Shown: one piece after another, positions 12,401 through 18,505 of the stretch
Layout: each line of letters opens with the position of its first letter
How positions within the stretch are numbered: the stretch's first letter is position 1
DNA from: Mesocentrotus franciscanus
Taxonomy: Eukaryota; Echinodermata; Echinoidea; Camarodonta; Strongylocentrotidae
NCBI GenBank assembly: GCA_037976565.1
Contig: CP137671.1
Coordinates: 15,702,556-15,766,555 of the forward strand
Direction of reading: 5' to 3'
Length of the DNA stretch: 64,000 bases
The notes under the pieces: model-generated
Databases searched by the model: none
What the model saw: only the letters and a program-made list of their open reading frames with translations
What the model was told of the DNA's origin: nothing
Position numbers and translations under genes: made by a program

Positions 12401-15400
12401 CCTGATTCAACCAATTTTACAGGTGCTGTAGTCAAGTGATTCTTGACTGGAAATGCGAGGGTCTTGGGTTCGAGGTCCTGTGAACACCATAGCCAAACCA
12501 GAGCCAGGGAAACACTGGGGCACCTTGAGCACCTTGCAAAATGGATAGGCCCAATGAGTGCTAGTATCTGATAGTTTTGTTGTTGTTGTTGTTGTCGTCA
12601 TCGATGTCAACGTCCTCATCAGTATTATTACCCAACTCATTTTTCCAGGAGAAGTCCTACCCTACCTACATGCTGGACCTACTGTCCTGGTGCTGGGCTC
12701 AAGACTCCAGGGACCGTCCCTCAATGGAACAGATCAAAGACGTCTCAAAGACAGCTGAGTTTGCTAACCTCCTGGAAGTGCTCTCGCTGGAGGAGAAGCC
12801 TGTCGTCTCCTGCGCCGTTGCCACGACGGCAGGATGCGGTCCTGAAGGAGGTGGGTTGGCTTTATGATGCATGCTCTTGCGACAGTAAGCAAGATTTGGC
12901 CAGACTCCAACGTCTCCAGAATAAGTGGGGTCGACTCATCTGTCAAAAAACGAAATTGGTCCCATGCTACCCCATTGTTAAATGAACTACACTGGCTTCC
13001 AGTTACTGACAGAATTAACTACCACAAACTTTTAAAGCTATGTCAACCACTCTTCCTTAATAAATCTTGTCATTCTTTCTGCAGCAGCGATCTACATCAG
13101 CTCCTTCCTTTCTCATTCCCAATTCCCGGAAAATGAGCTGGCTTCAAATCCTTTCAATCAGTTGCCCCACACCTATGGAATAAGCTCCTTGCATTCTATT
13201 TCTAAGAAATAGTGCGTCACTCAACTTCTTCAACAAACATCTGAAAACGTAGCTAATAATTTTTTTTTTTACCCTTGTACAATGACTCCAAAATCACAGA
13301 TGTCATAACTAATGAGGAACAATACACAGATTAAAACATGCATGGATTTGGAATTCTACCAAGTCGAGGATTTTGCACTTGAATACAATTTGAATTGAAT
13401 GGCTTTCTTTAAAAAAAAACATGACATGCAGCTCAAGGCTGATATTGTCTTTTTTACAAAGTAATCAGATATTTACATTATATTACAAACATCAAGATAC
13501 AAAAGCAATATAACCAAATAACAATGGTAACATTACACACCAATATTATAAAAGATTTAGAAATTGAAAATGTATCGAAGATGTGGATAAGTAGTTATCT
13601 AAATAATTAAGGTTGTGTCATTAAATGCACTTATAAATTCTCCTCAAAATTCTTAAGATGGCCCAGATGCATCGTCCAGTCTGCCAGTCATCTGGATGAC
13701 CCAGACCATGGAGGAGGACCAAACATCATCAGTGGTCATCCTCAACATTGACCGCACCCCTAGCGATGACACGACCTGCTTCAATCTGACCGTTACCGGG
13801 GGCACTGTTCGCTGTGTGTGCTCAGTGGCTGACACCATGTGGCTTGGTTTGAATACAGGCAACATTGTGGTTTATGAGTAAGTGTTGACTGATCAGTTTT
13901 CCAATAGCTAGTTGAGAAATGCACATGTTCTTCTGACACTCGTATGCCTGCAAGTTTAGATAAAAATCCATACAGTTCGGGGCAGTGTTTCACAAAGACT
14001 AAGATTGACTTTAAGTTGGACTTAAGTATGGCAGGTCGTTCATGCCACTGTTTGCTCTCACCATTATGATCTTTAGATAACATTTTTTCCTTCAATAACG
14101 AATTACAAAAAAATATAGATTCTGTAGATTTGTGATCATGATTTGTACGTCTCTTGAGAGACCAATGCTAGTAAATGGTGAGAGAAAACAGTGGCGTGAA
14201 CGGCCTGCCATATTTAAGTTTAACTTAAAGTCGATCTTAGTCTTTGTGAAACACCCCCCTGAATAGTTCCCTACCATATGAAGATAGACATATGCATGCT
14301 AACATGTATCATGTCAAACATGTTTTCTACCCTTGAAAAAAGATATTATTGGGTCATGTGATATAATATTTCTGGAATACACTATTATTGTATAATATAG
14401 GATCATTGTAGGAAAAACAAAATGGATTCAACCCACAGTGTTATCTAAAAATTATGAGATTAAACCCTTTTACTATAGACAAGGCTTACGTAAAAAGTCA
14501 TGACAGAAATGTATTTGAGGCTTCGTAAAATGCCTGACCAATCTGGAACAACTTCAGATGATGTAAAAGATCTGTCTTTACCAGCTTTAAATTTTTGCTG
14601 AAGTGACTGGACATGTGACATTTTCTTTGCTGTGGTTCTTAGTCTAAGATGATTATCATAGACATAACATTACAGTCAAACCTGTCATAGTAGCCATCTT
14701 TATATAAAGGCCACCTGTCTATAGTGGCCATGCGTTCTGTCTCCCTGGAGAGATAAATGTGTGTCTGTAGAACACTTTTTCTGTTTCCATAGCTTGACCT
14801 GGTTTGACTGTATCACCATTACAGCATCAAAAACATCTTGATGATATTCATCCTTCTTTCTGTCTCTCCCATATTTTTACAGGAATGGAAGGTTCTCCTA
14901 CCCCAACGAAATAGCGCGCCTCTCCCTACCCCAGTACAAGAGCAAACCTCGCTCCCCTTGCACCATGCTCCACATACCACCACTTCAGCTGGTTGCCATA
15001 GCAGCAGATCACGAGGTCGCATTTAGGCAGGAGGATGGGAACGGGATGCCTTCCATAGACTCAGATGGCTTCCACTATGTCCATGTACAGAGGGAGATCA
15101 TCTCCATGGCGATCGTCCTGAAGAAGAATGGAAGCAAAAGGTACTGATGGTGATTAGGGCTCTTGTGTAGAGCAAAGATGGCTCAGTTTTGTAGGAACTA
15201 AATAAAAACTGATAGAAGGAATTGCCGTGTTATCAATACAATTGTTTCTTACATTCTTCCTCTGATATTGCCTGGCTAATTTTTCAAAAATCTGACACTT
15301 ACTTAGCACGACACCTCTGCAATCCCTTTGATTTATACAATGACCTTTTGTTTTATCTCCCTGATCATACATCACTTTGGCAAAACTGTGGGAGCCTTAA

Positions 15401-16196
15401 TGCCAGAAATAAATTTGGGTGATATGTCTACATATATGTCTTCCAGTGTGACTAAACCTGATGAAAAAAATTTTATCCATTTTCTCAGATCCTACGAGTT
15501 ATGGTGCGGTCAGACCGAGGGATACATAACCATCCTGGACGCTGGCAACCTGACGTTGAGCCAGGTCATCCTCTGCCATCTTGAAGATCCCCTCCCCTTG
15601 GCTCCTGTCACTCAGATGGTGACCTATGACCTTGCAATCCAGGAGCAGATGGGTCTTCAGCATGTCTGGTCTTATGTGCAGCCAGGTGGGTTTGACCTCT
15701 GCAAAGTTTGGTGCCCAAAGACCACATGATAGGAATTTCATAATGGCTATACTGATTAGTTCCTTTTCTTTAACCCTAAAAAGGCTGGGTTATTTAGGTC
15801 ATCTCATAAGGGTGGGGATCCCCATAGGCCTATGGGGCTTTCACCCCCCCCCTGATCTCAACCACAGAGCAACAAAATATCTTGAAATTTGGCACGTAAA
15901 AAGAGTAACTCTATCATATTCACTTCTATCTGCATCAGCTCCTGCCCTTATCATTCCCAAATTCTGAAAATTAGGCTGGCTTCAAATCCTTTCAATCAGT
16001 TGCCCCACGCCTATGGAATAAACTCCCTGCATTTCATTTCTAAGAAATAGTAGGCCTACTTCACTTGACTTCTTCAAACAACATCTGATAACCTACTTCT
16101 ACAATTCGTTTTAATTTGTTTTTTGACTAAGGGACAATGCCTTGTATCCTCTTGAAAAGGTGCTTTATAAATCCAAATATCTTCATTATTATTATT

Positions 16197-16249
<53 letters not shown>

Positions 16250-17524
16250 TATCATCATAATTATTATTATTATTTTTATCTTTACTTAGGGCCTGTGGTG
16301 TACAAGTGGAACACAGAGACAAGGGCAATAGAGGGCAGGATTGATGTTGTGGCGACAGTCTCGACTTGTCGATCCAACCCCCGACCAAGAGGCAGACAGA
16401 GCCATCGCCAATGAGCGGTAAGTGACTGAAAAGACAAATAGTTCAACTAGTTGCAAGGGTATAGAGTACTATAGTGCTAACCTCATATTTGTTTGATGTC
16501 AAGGTTACTGGTTCTAAAAAATAGAGTGTGCATGAGGTTCACCTTGAAATTATTAAAGCAACAGACTTGAGAAGGGCATATCTAGTGTTGGGGGCTGGTG
16601 GGATCCCGAACCATTGTTTAGCGCAAAGATGTTTGGAACCAGCAACCTTGACAGCATGGCCAATACGACGTCACACTTCTGTACTCTATTGGGTTACAGT
16701 ATGCTTGTGTTTTAAATTTTAATGAGATTACAGATATGTGTGAGGAATAAGATCTGATGAAAAGGTTTTGTAACAATGAGTTTTGTTTTCATGGTTCTAC
16801 AACCCGCTCTCTGGTGATAATTGCTCTGCAGTCAACTTCTTACTTGACCAAACACTATACCAAACCCTAATCCTAATCCTAACTATAACATAACAATCTG
16901 TTGCAACCTCAAACCTAACCCTGTATCTTTTAAATAATGCCTTGAGCAAATCTCATCAGAGCGAATGAAGGGTCACCATTTTCATTTTTATTTTGATTCA
17001 TGTACCAACAGTGTTTGATAGGAACACCTATTATAATCCACATTGTTTTTTTCTTCCACTGTAGCCTTCCGCTCCCAAGTGAACTCCATGTGCCTGAGCG
17101 GTGAGTACCTCTACATCGGGATATCCTGCGGACATCTCCTCGTCCTTGATGCATCTACCCTTGCCCCGGCCATTCTGCTCTCCTGTCACGAGGGTCCTGT
17201 CAAGTTTGTAATCCCTGCGCCCTTGCATCATCACCACTTGGTCCCTGACCTTCCGGATTCATCCATCATCCCGACCATCAGTCAGAGGCAGCCGTAGCCC
17301 ACCGTTTCCGATTCAGCCGCCCAACCGTGGTCACCCTTGGGAAGGGGTTCAATGATCTGGTCGGTGGCTACGGGAACTCGCCATCCCGTTTCACAGGTCA
17401 AGAGAGGCTGGGTTGGTATATTCTCCTCTGGAACATGGAGTACTTCAATGAGGATCGCTTGGAGCTGGGACATGATTTCCTAGATGGGATTGTCAGAAAG
17501 AAGTCAAGGAGTACAGAGGTGTGA
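558..17524 (+). CDS. Lrrk: LRRK1/Lrrk-type ROCO kinase (ROC-COR-kinase-WD40), 5'-partial, 17 exons seen
   Basis: This is a multi-exon gene for a large ROCO protein, a GTPase-regulated Ser/Thr kinase family that acts at membranes and vesicles. I join exons 558-698, 2292-2414, 2913-3171, 4248-4383, 5414-5508, 6197-6319, 7172-7368, 7863-9634, 9983-10438, 10790-11040, 11733-11882, 12649-12850, 13658-13877, 14883-15140, 15489-15685, 16290-16417 and 17065-17524. All introns are GT-AG and all phases agree, provided one base is added in each of four exons; about 1,720 residues result. Visible motifs are ROC WDFGGQ and GTHYDV, kinase GSGTFG, the IAAK lysine, YRDLKAEN, DYG and GGTPGYMAPE. DYG in place of DFG is an LRRK hallmark. 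The activation segment and the VDCFSFGMF helix resemble insect Lrrk and vertebrate LRRK1 more than LRRK2. The ankyrin/LRR part and promoter are not in the window. Paralogue assignment needs a tree. Confidence 0.93.
782..918 (+). pseudogene. Decayed tandem duplicate of ROC exon a
   Basis: The stretch aligns along nearly its whole length with 573-698. It keeps codons for SGKTLKG, then TVGVDVCE, then KKGKxxKVT and a degraded DYGG. In-frame stops replace the tryptophan after CE, the tryptophan before D and the final glutamine, and the donor GTGAGA has become GGGAGA. It therefore cannot serve as a functional alternative exon as written. It sits in the intron after exon a, separated by a G-rich tract (712-755). 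Confidence 0.85.
1385..1735. repeat. Probable dispersed repeat rich in TGACCTT half-sites
   Basis: This intronic segment lies between exons a and b. It ends in a run of TGACCT/TGACCTT words in one orientation (about 1658-1715) around a CACGTG. It shares the phrase ACCTTGACCTT and a 'gacct' style with the Helitron-like units at 48.9-56.8 kb, but I could not align the two as one family. It has no coding potential. The rest of this 1.6-kb intron (699-2291) shows nothing else recognisable apart from the pseudo-exon. Confidence 0.35.
2292..2414 (+). CDS. Lrrk: LRRK exon b: ROC, after switch II
   Basis: Forty-one codons in phase 0/0, acceptor CTACAG and donor GTACAG. The exon starts QEFYATHQYFLTKRSLYLVV, the segment following G3 in ROC domains (switch II helix and the next beta strand ending in LVV). 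It joins exon a to give the continuous GGQ-QEF of the family. It ends VNIQ, matching the helix before the G4 strand in LRRK proteins. Confidence 0.92.
2460..2740. repeat. Possible hAT-like MITE or short dispersed repeat
   Basis: The word TCATGGAAAGT recurs (about 2523 and 2682), and the stretch ends with a CTGTGGCTGCAACCCTG-type edge, whose complement starts CAGGGTTGCAGCC, a style seen in hAT-derived repeats. No clear 8-bp target duplication was found. It is intronic and non-coding. Confidence 0.25.
2913..3171 (+). CDS. Lrrk: LRRK exon c: ROC, G4 motif and C-terminal ROC helices
   Basis: Acceptor TCATCAG and donor GTGAGT at 3172; it ends in phase 1. It encodes PVIIVGTHYDVI, where GTHYDV corresponds to G4 (the THxD form used by LRRK ROC domains), then a long helix and EVSCAASSKSYNVNMLRDLV, the G5-like segment and last ROC helix. 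An internal GGTAAGC at 3090 could be a cryptic donor, but the reading frame and family homology continue past it, so I keep the longer exon. Confidence 0.92.
3411..3450. repeat. (TC)n microsatellite
   Basis: Uninterrupted TC dinucleotides in the intron between exons c and d. The ORFs spanning it, such as a poly-Ser/Leu frame, are artefacts of the repeat. Confidence 0.95.
3870..4213 (+). mobile_element. tRNA-derived SINE, family A, plus strand
   Basis: The tRNA-like head starts GGGGTGCCGTGG, with an A-box-like TGGTCTAGTGG (3889-3899) and a B-box-like GGTTTAAGTCC (3923-3933). It is followed by a body with GGGTACCTGAGAGGATACAAATG and a 3' end ...GCTATATAAATGTGAG plus an AT-rich (TAT)n tail. It shares head and body with the minus-strand copy at 30060-30422 and with fragments at 5975-6090 and 35670-35805. 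It is transcribed by Pol III in principle, and non-autonomous. Confidence 0.8.
4248..4383 (+). CDS. Lrrk: LRRK exon d: ROC-COR junction
   Basis: Acceptor CTCAG at 4243-4247, phase 1 in and phase 2 out, donor GTACGT at 4384. It encodes EPLLMQRVPTSYLALEKAV, the start of COR-A that follows the ROC domain in LRRK proteins (the 'IPxSY..LE' motif). It lies 35 bp downstream of the SINE, so the element inserted very near the branch-point region of this intron. Confidence 0.88.
4384..5413. other. Intron d-e with a possible Penelope-like/retroelement fragment
   Basis: It is mostly AT-rich with no gene. From about 5090 the base composition changes: a TATA-like GGTATATAAACCCC (5225-5238) is followed by a hammerhead-like segment at 5319-5352, described separately. 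The remainder shows nothing I recognise. Confidence 0.45.
5319..5352 (+). ncRNA. Hammerhead-ribozyme-like motif (core and stem II)
   Basis: The segment reads CTGAAGG, then an 8-bp stem CGACAGGT/ACCTATCG closed by ACA with one C-A mismatch, then an overlapping GAAA (5344-5347). This is the order CUGANGA - stem II - GAAA of hammerhead ribozymes, but with G in place of the last core A. I could not define convincing stems I and III or the NUH cleavage site. Such motifs are known in Penelope-like elements and retrozymes. Confidence 0.3.
5414..5508 (+). CDS. Lrrk: LRRK exon e: COR-A
   Basis: A short 95-base exon with acceptor TGTCAG and donor GTAATC, phase 2 in and phase 1 out. It encodes a helical segment (SEVMRMMVEQSQ... 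EELIQATRFLHNN). The ATRFLHNNG pattern continuing into the next exon matches the COR helix preceding the 'G-x-L-L-H-Y/F' strand in LRRK proteins. Confidence 0.88.
5975..6090 (-). mobile_element. tRNA-derived SINE family A, head fragment, minus strand
   Basis: It matches the head part of the SINE at 30060-30422 (GAGTGGAGAGTGGCAAATGTA, then TGTGATCCACAGTCTGGTGACGTATC). It retains the complement of the tRNA-like A-box region next to a degenerate CGCGACACC end. The 3' body is absent. Confidence 0.65.
6197..6319 (+). CDS. Lrrk: LRRK exon f: COR-A
   Basis: Phase 1 to 1, with acceptor ATAAG (purine-rich, somewhat weak) and donor GTATGA. It encodes GILLHYEDS then FFLDPQWLCDTLAKVV. These two blocks, a short strand with LLHY and 'DPQWLCD' with its invariant tryptophan, are the most diagnostic COR motifs of LRRK/ROCO proteins. 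Confidence 0.93.
6320..7171. other. Intron f-g, low-complexity
   Basis: AT-rich with short (TAA)/(GAT) tracts at about 6898-6955. No gene or named repeat was seen. Confidence 0.5.
7172..7368 (+). CDS. Lrrk: LRRK exon g: COR
   Basis: Acceptor TTACAG, donor GTAAGG, phase 1 in and 0 out. It encodes GVMLVRDLHRKF, then FIISLLNKFEVAVTYDPKHL and LLIPSRLP. 'LLxKFEVA' followed by 'LLIPSRLP' is the standard COR motif pair (LRRK2 has the equivalent of LLEKFQIAL and LLVPSSL). It ends in a basic Ser/Arg-rich stretch that leads into the low-complexity insert of exon h. Confidence 0.92.
7655..7765 (-). mobile_element. tRNA-derived SINE family B, 3' part, minus strand
   Basis: It shares AAAGCATAAATGCTTG...CCAACCAGAGGACCGA and the following GGTCCTCTC block with the copy at 19765-19960. 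The tRNA-like head is missing here. It lies about 100 bp before exon h. Confidence 0.6.
7863..9634 (+). CDS. Lrrk: LRRK exon h: Ser/Pro-rich insert and COR-B; contains a frame break
   Basis: At 1,772 bases this is by far the largest exon. Acceptor CTACAG, donor GTGAGT at 9635, phase 0/0 once one base is added. The first ~85 codons are low complexity and Ser/Pro/Arg-rich. From about 8360 the COR-B core appears: LYILQYIPSGFWSHLISRLL ('P-x-GFW..LI.RLL' is the COR-B signature), FQWVCWQSGIELKF, then a long helical region ending VVPCHRCW. The frame closes at a TGA (9236-9238), while a frame displaced by one base is open from before 9212 to the donor and reads ILTGVNLKQLNPRK... and later HDICVYGFLFEELVLQS. 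A single missing base between about 9212 and 9238 explains it. CHRC and a later ECPNHG may bind zinc (inference). Confidence 0.9.
9635..9982. other. Intron h-i
   Basis: A 348-base AT-rich intron with poly-T and poly-A runs (about 9846-9900). No repeat family or gene recognised. Confidence 0.6.
9983..10438 (+). CDS. Lrrk: LRRK exon i: kinase N-lobe
   Basis: 152 codons, phase 0/0, acceptor TTGCAG and donor GTATGA. It encodes the glycine-rich loop GSGTFGLVF, the beta-3 lysine in RRPIAAKML, an insert rich in Gly/Arg/Asp typical of LRRK1-type kinases, the C-helix with ARKELSIINNLDHPHIV, and the hinge LCLILELAPQGALD (read MCLILELAPQGALD). The glutamate of the C-helix pair is probably in RKELS. The exon is GC-rich and shows no lesion. 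Confidence 0.95.
10790..11040 (+). CDS. Lrrk: LRRK exon j: kinase catalytic loop to APE; contains a frame break
   Basis: Acceptor GGCAG, donor GTAACA. It encodes LHSKDIIYRDLKAENVLVW (catalytic loop, with Y in place of H in HRD as in LRRK2), then, one base out of frame, PQPYSPNP, KLADYGIS (DYG metal-binding motif) and GGTPGYMAPEIV. The break is at about 10873-10877, where GTTCCG would need a third C to read W-K-F-P-Q-P. Exon length plus one is a multiple of three, as the flanking phases require. The activation segment with a PSGTKGYGG-type stretch resembles insect Lrrk closely. Confidence 0.95.
11041..11732. other. Intron j-k
   Basis: A 692-base AT-rich intron with a short G run at 11181. I see no repeat family or gene in it. 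Confidence 0.6.
11733..11882 (+). CDS. Lrrk: LRRK exon k: kinase C-lobe (helix F region)
   Basis: Fifty codons, phase 0/0, acceptor CTTTCAG and donor GTAGGA. It encodes VDCFSFGMFMFELMSLQRPFE, the helix-F segment with the invariant aspartate (D in VDCFSFG), then a helix and DGQRPVLSRK. The spacing from APE in exon j is as expected for a protein kinase. Confidence 0.94.
11883..12648. other. Intron k-l with a SINE
   Basis: AT-rich DNA; the only recognised object is the tRNA-derived SINE at 12420-12610, which ends about 40 bases before exon l. Confidence 0.6.
12420..12610 (+). mobile_element. tRNA-derived SINE, family C, with (GTT)n tail
   Basis: The tRNA-like head starts GGTGCTGTAGTCAAGTG and has a B-box-like GGGTTCGAGGTCC (12467-12479) and a CTGTGAACACC acceptor-stem-like end. 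The body contains GCCAGGGAAACACTGGGGC, and the element ends in a (GTT)n/(GTC) tail at about 12577-12600. Confidence 0.7.
12649..12850 (+). CDS. Lrrk: LRRK exon l: end of kinase domain and linker
   Basis: Acceptor TTCCAG, donor GTGGGT at 12851 chosen because it alone leaves phase 1, which fits exon m. It encodes LLSWCWAQDSRDRPSMEQI, the last kinase helix with the conserved tryptophan and the R in RDRPS that pairs with the APE glutamate, then a helical linker into the WD40-like domain. A short extra ORF beyond the donor is intronic. Confidence 0.92.
12870..13262 (+). mobile_element. LINE (L2/CR1-like) ORF2 C-terminal fragment
   Basis: Broken frames give LARLQRLQNKWGRLI, then ATPLLNELHWLPVTDRINY, then SVAPHLWNKL and a final SSTNI-type stretch. 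The order 'LQRLQN..', 'H.TPLL..LHWLPV..RI', '..APHLWN.L' is the C-terminal signature of L2/CR1 LINE reverse transcriptase ORFs. It has several frameshifts and stops, so it is dead. A related 3' end lies at 15915-16200. Confidence 0.75.
13263..13657. other. Remainder of intron l-m
   Basis: AT-rich sequence with short homopolymers (poly-T at 13260-13270, poly-A at 13412-13420). Nothing else recognised. Confidence 0.5.
13658..13877 (+). CDS. Lrrk: LRRK exon m: start of WD40-like domain
   Basis: Acceptor CTTAAG (weak), donor GTAAGT, phase 1 in and 2 out. It encodes SLPVIWMTQTMEEDQTSSVVILNID, then VRCVCSVADTMWLGLNTGNIVVYE. 'VxCxxxxxDTxWLGxxxGxIxVY' is a beta-propeller blade typical of LRRK C termini. 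Confidence 0.9.
13979..14261. mobile_element. MITE with ~90-bp terminal inverted repeats
   Basis: The left arm starts GGGGCAGTGTTTCACAAAG and the right arm ends in CTTTGTGAAACACCCCCC. The arms match for about 90 bp, including AGTATGGCAGGTCGTTCATG against its complement. The termini suggest PIF/Harbinger derivation, but I see no clear 3-bp target duplication. It lies in intron m-n. Confidence 0.8.
14673..14810. mobile_element. 138-bp MITE, CAGTCAAACC termini, TA target duplication
   Basis: Begins CAGTCAAACC and ends GGTTTGACTG, flanked by TA at 14671-14672 and 14811-14812. An internal TAGTGGCCATG/TAGTAGCCATC pair repeats. The TA duplication and length suggest a Tc1/mariner-type non-autonomous element. 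Confidence 0.8.
14883..15140 (+). CDS. Lrrk: LRRK exon n: WD40-like blades
   Basis: Acceptor TTACAG, donor GTACTG at 15141, phase 2/2. It encodes FSYPNEIARLSLPQY, a Pro/Ser stretch, LQLVAIAADHEVAFRQEDG and FHYVHVQREIISMAIVLKKN. The spacing of beta strands fits propeller blades. Nothing is odd in the reading frame. Confidence 0.88.
15489..15685 (+). CDS. Lrrk: LRRK exon o: WD40-like blade
   Basis: Acceptor TCTCAG, donor GTGGGT, phase 2 in and 1 out. It encodes YELWCGQTEGYITILDAGNL, then VTYDLAIQEQMGLQHVWSYV. 'LWCGxxxGxIxIxD' is the common blade motif of LRRK C-terminal propellers. Confidence 0.9.
15895..16200 (+). mobile_element. LINE (L2/CR1-like) 3' end with ATT/ATC tail
   Basis: It shares a block around GGCTGGCTTCAAATCCTTTC and GTTGCCCCAC with the LINE fragment at 12870-13262, with coding remnants ...LWNKLPAFHF. 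It ends ...AAGGTGCTTTATAAATCC followed by an (ATT)n/(ATC)n tract, the usual tail of L2-type elements. The tract runs to about 16270, only ~20 bases from exon p. Confidence 0.7.
16183..16275. repeat. (ATT)n(ATC)n microsatellite
   Basis: ATT, then about 18 ATC units, then ATT again, arising from the LINE tail. It directly precedes the acceptor of exon p (TTACTTAG), so it forms part of the polypyrimidine region. Length change here could affect splicing (inference). Confidence 0.9.
16290..16417 (+). CDS. Lrrk: LRRK exon p: WD40-like blade; contains a frame break
   Basis: Acceptor ACTTAG, donor GTAAGT. It encodes PVVYKWNTETRAIEGRIDV (the 'P-V-V-x-x-W-xx-x-T' blade of LRRK proteins). The frame then meets TGA at 16410. 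Adding one base at about 16346-16349 moves to a frame reading CGDSLDLSIQPP... to the donor and leaves phase 1, exactly what exon q needs (joining to M-S-A-F-R). The splice phase thus confirms the missing base. Confidence 0.85.
16418..17064. other. Intron p-q
   Basis: AT-rich intron with CCCTAATCC-type words at about 16866-16925 and a weak minus-strand tRNA-like stretch at about 16600-16690 (GGGATCCCGAACC). Nothing is firm enough to name. Confidence 0.45.
17065..17524 (+). CDS. Lrrk: LRRK exon q: last WD40-like blades and C terminus; contains a frame break
   Basis: Acceptor CTGTAG; the stop is TGA at 17522-17524. It encodes VNSMCLSGEYLYIGISCGHLL and VLDASTLAPAILLSCHEGPV, then in a frame displaced by one base RFRFSRPTVVTLGKGF, WYILLWNMEYFNED, and the tail GHDFLDGIVRKKSRSTEV. 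'PTVVTLGKGF' and 'LLW..E' are the closing-blade motifs of LRRK proteins. One missing base between TGA 17246 (other frame) and TAG 17295 explains the break. The final 58 codons (from about 17346) are repeated in degenerate form six times downstream. Confidence 0.9.
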
Positions 17525-18505
17525 CAACCTGGTCTAGGGCTGAGGGTTCTTGCCAGCCTGCTTCAGAGAGTAAGAGCACTTTCAACAGTAGTTCCTTCTT
17601 TTGAACGTGTAGCTCTTCTGTGAGGATCATATAGAGGTGGGAAATGATTTCCAGAATTGGATTGCCAGGAAGGAATTGAGGAGTGACAACTTAGTCTGGG
17701 AATACAGGATTTCTCCCGTCCACTGCTCAGGTTAAAAGCAATCTTGCTGGTTAATCCTCCTCTGGAATATTGAGTTTGATGAGGATCTCCTATTTCATCG
17801 GACATGATTTCTTGGACAGGATCACGAGGAAGAAGTCAAGAAGTACAGATGTTTGATGACCTTAGTCTAGGGCTTAAGGATATCACCAGCCCAACTCAAG
17901 GAGTAGAAGTAGGAGCAGCTCCACCAGTATGTTCTCCTTTGCAAGGTGATGTTTTTTAAGAGGATTACCTGGTGCTGGGTCATAATTTTCTACATTGGTT
18001 CATCAAGAAGAAGTGAAAAAAGTGTAGAGGTTTGATGACTTAGTTTAGGGCTACAAGATTTTGCCATCCCTCTTCTTATGATAATTGTATGTGTAGGAGC
18101 AGCTCAAGTAGTATATTCTCCTGCAGAACAGAGTTCTCGGTGGATCACCTGGGAGTGGGACATGATTTCTTGGAGAAGAATGTCGGGAAGAATTCCACCA
18201 TGAATTGAGGTTTGTTGGTCTGGTCAGAAGTTACATGATCCTGCTTCACAGATTCTCCCCTGGGACATGGAGTTCTTCAACAAGGATATCCTGGAGGTGG
18301 GAGATGATTTCTTTGACACGATTCTGGAGATATCAAGAAGTAGAGGGGAGTGTCTTGACCTCGTTGATGTTACATGATCTTTCCATCCTGCTTCACAGGA
18401 TAGGAGAGCTGGAGTCATTAGTTCTTTTGAAGAACTTGGAGTATTCTGATAAGGATCACCTTGAGGTTGGGAATTAATTCCTTTAGCTTTGATGAAGGAG
18501 TACAC
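17346..18505 (+). repeat. Seven-copy degenerate tandem array of the LRRK C-terminal coding segment
   Basis: Unit 0 (17346-17521) is the coding C terminus. Units 1-6 start at about 17522, 17684, 17854, 18034, 18211 and 18352 and are 140-180 bp long. Anchors in most units are TGATGACCT-like starts, AGTCTAGGGCT, CTCCTCTGGAA, GAGGATC, GGGACATGATTTC, AAGAAGTCAAG and AGTACAGA. Coding likeness survives: unit 2 ends HDFLDRITRKKSRSTDV plus TGA, like GHDFLDGIVRKKSRSTEV plus TGA in unit 0; unit 4 reads VDHLGVGHDFLEKN; unit 5 reads PWDMEFFNKDILEVGDDF. Units differ from each other by many substitutions and indels, so the array is old. Confidence 0.9.
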
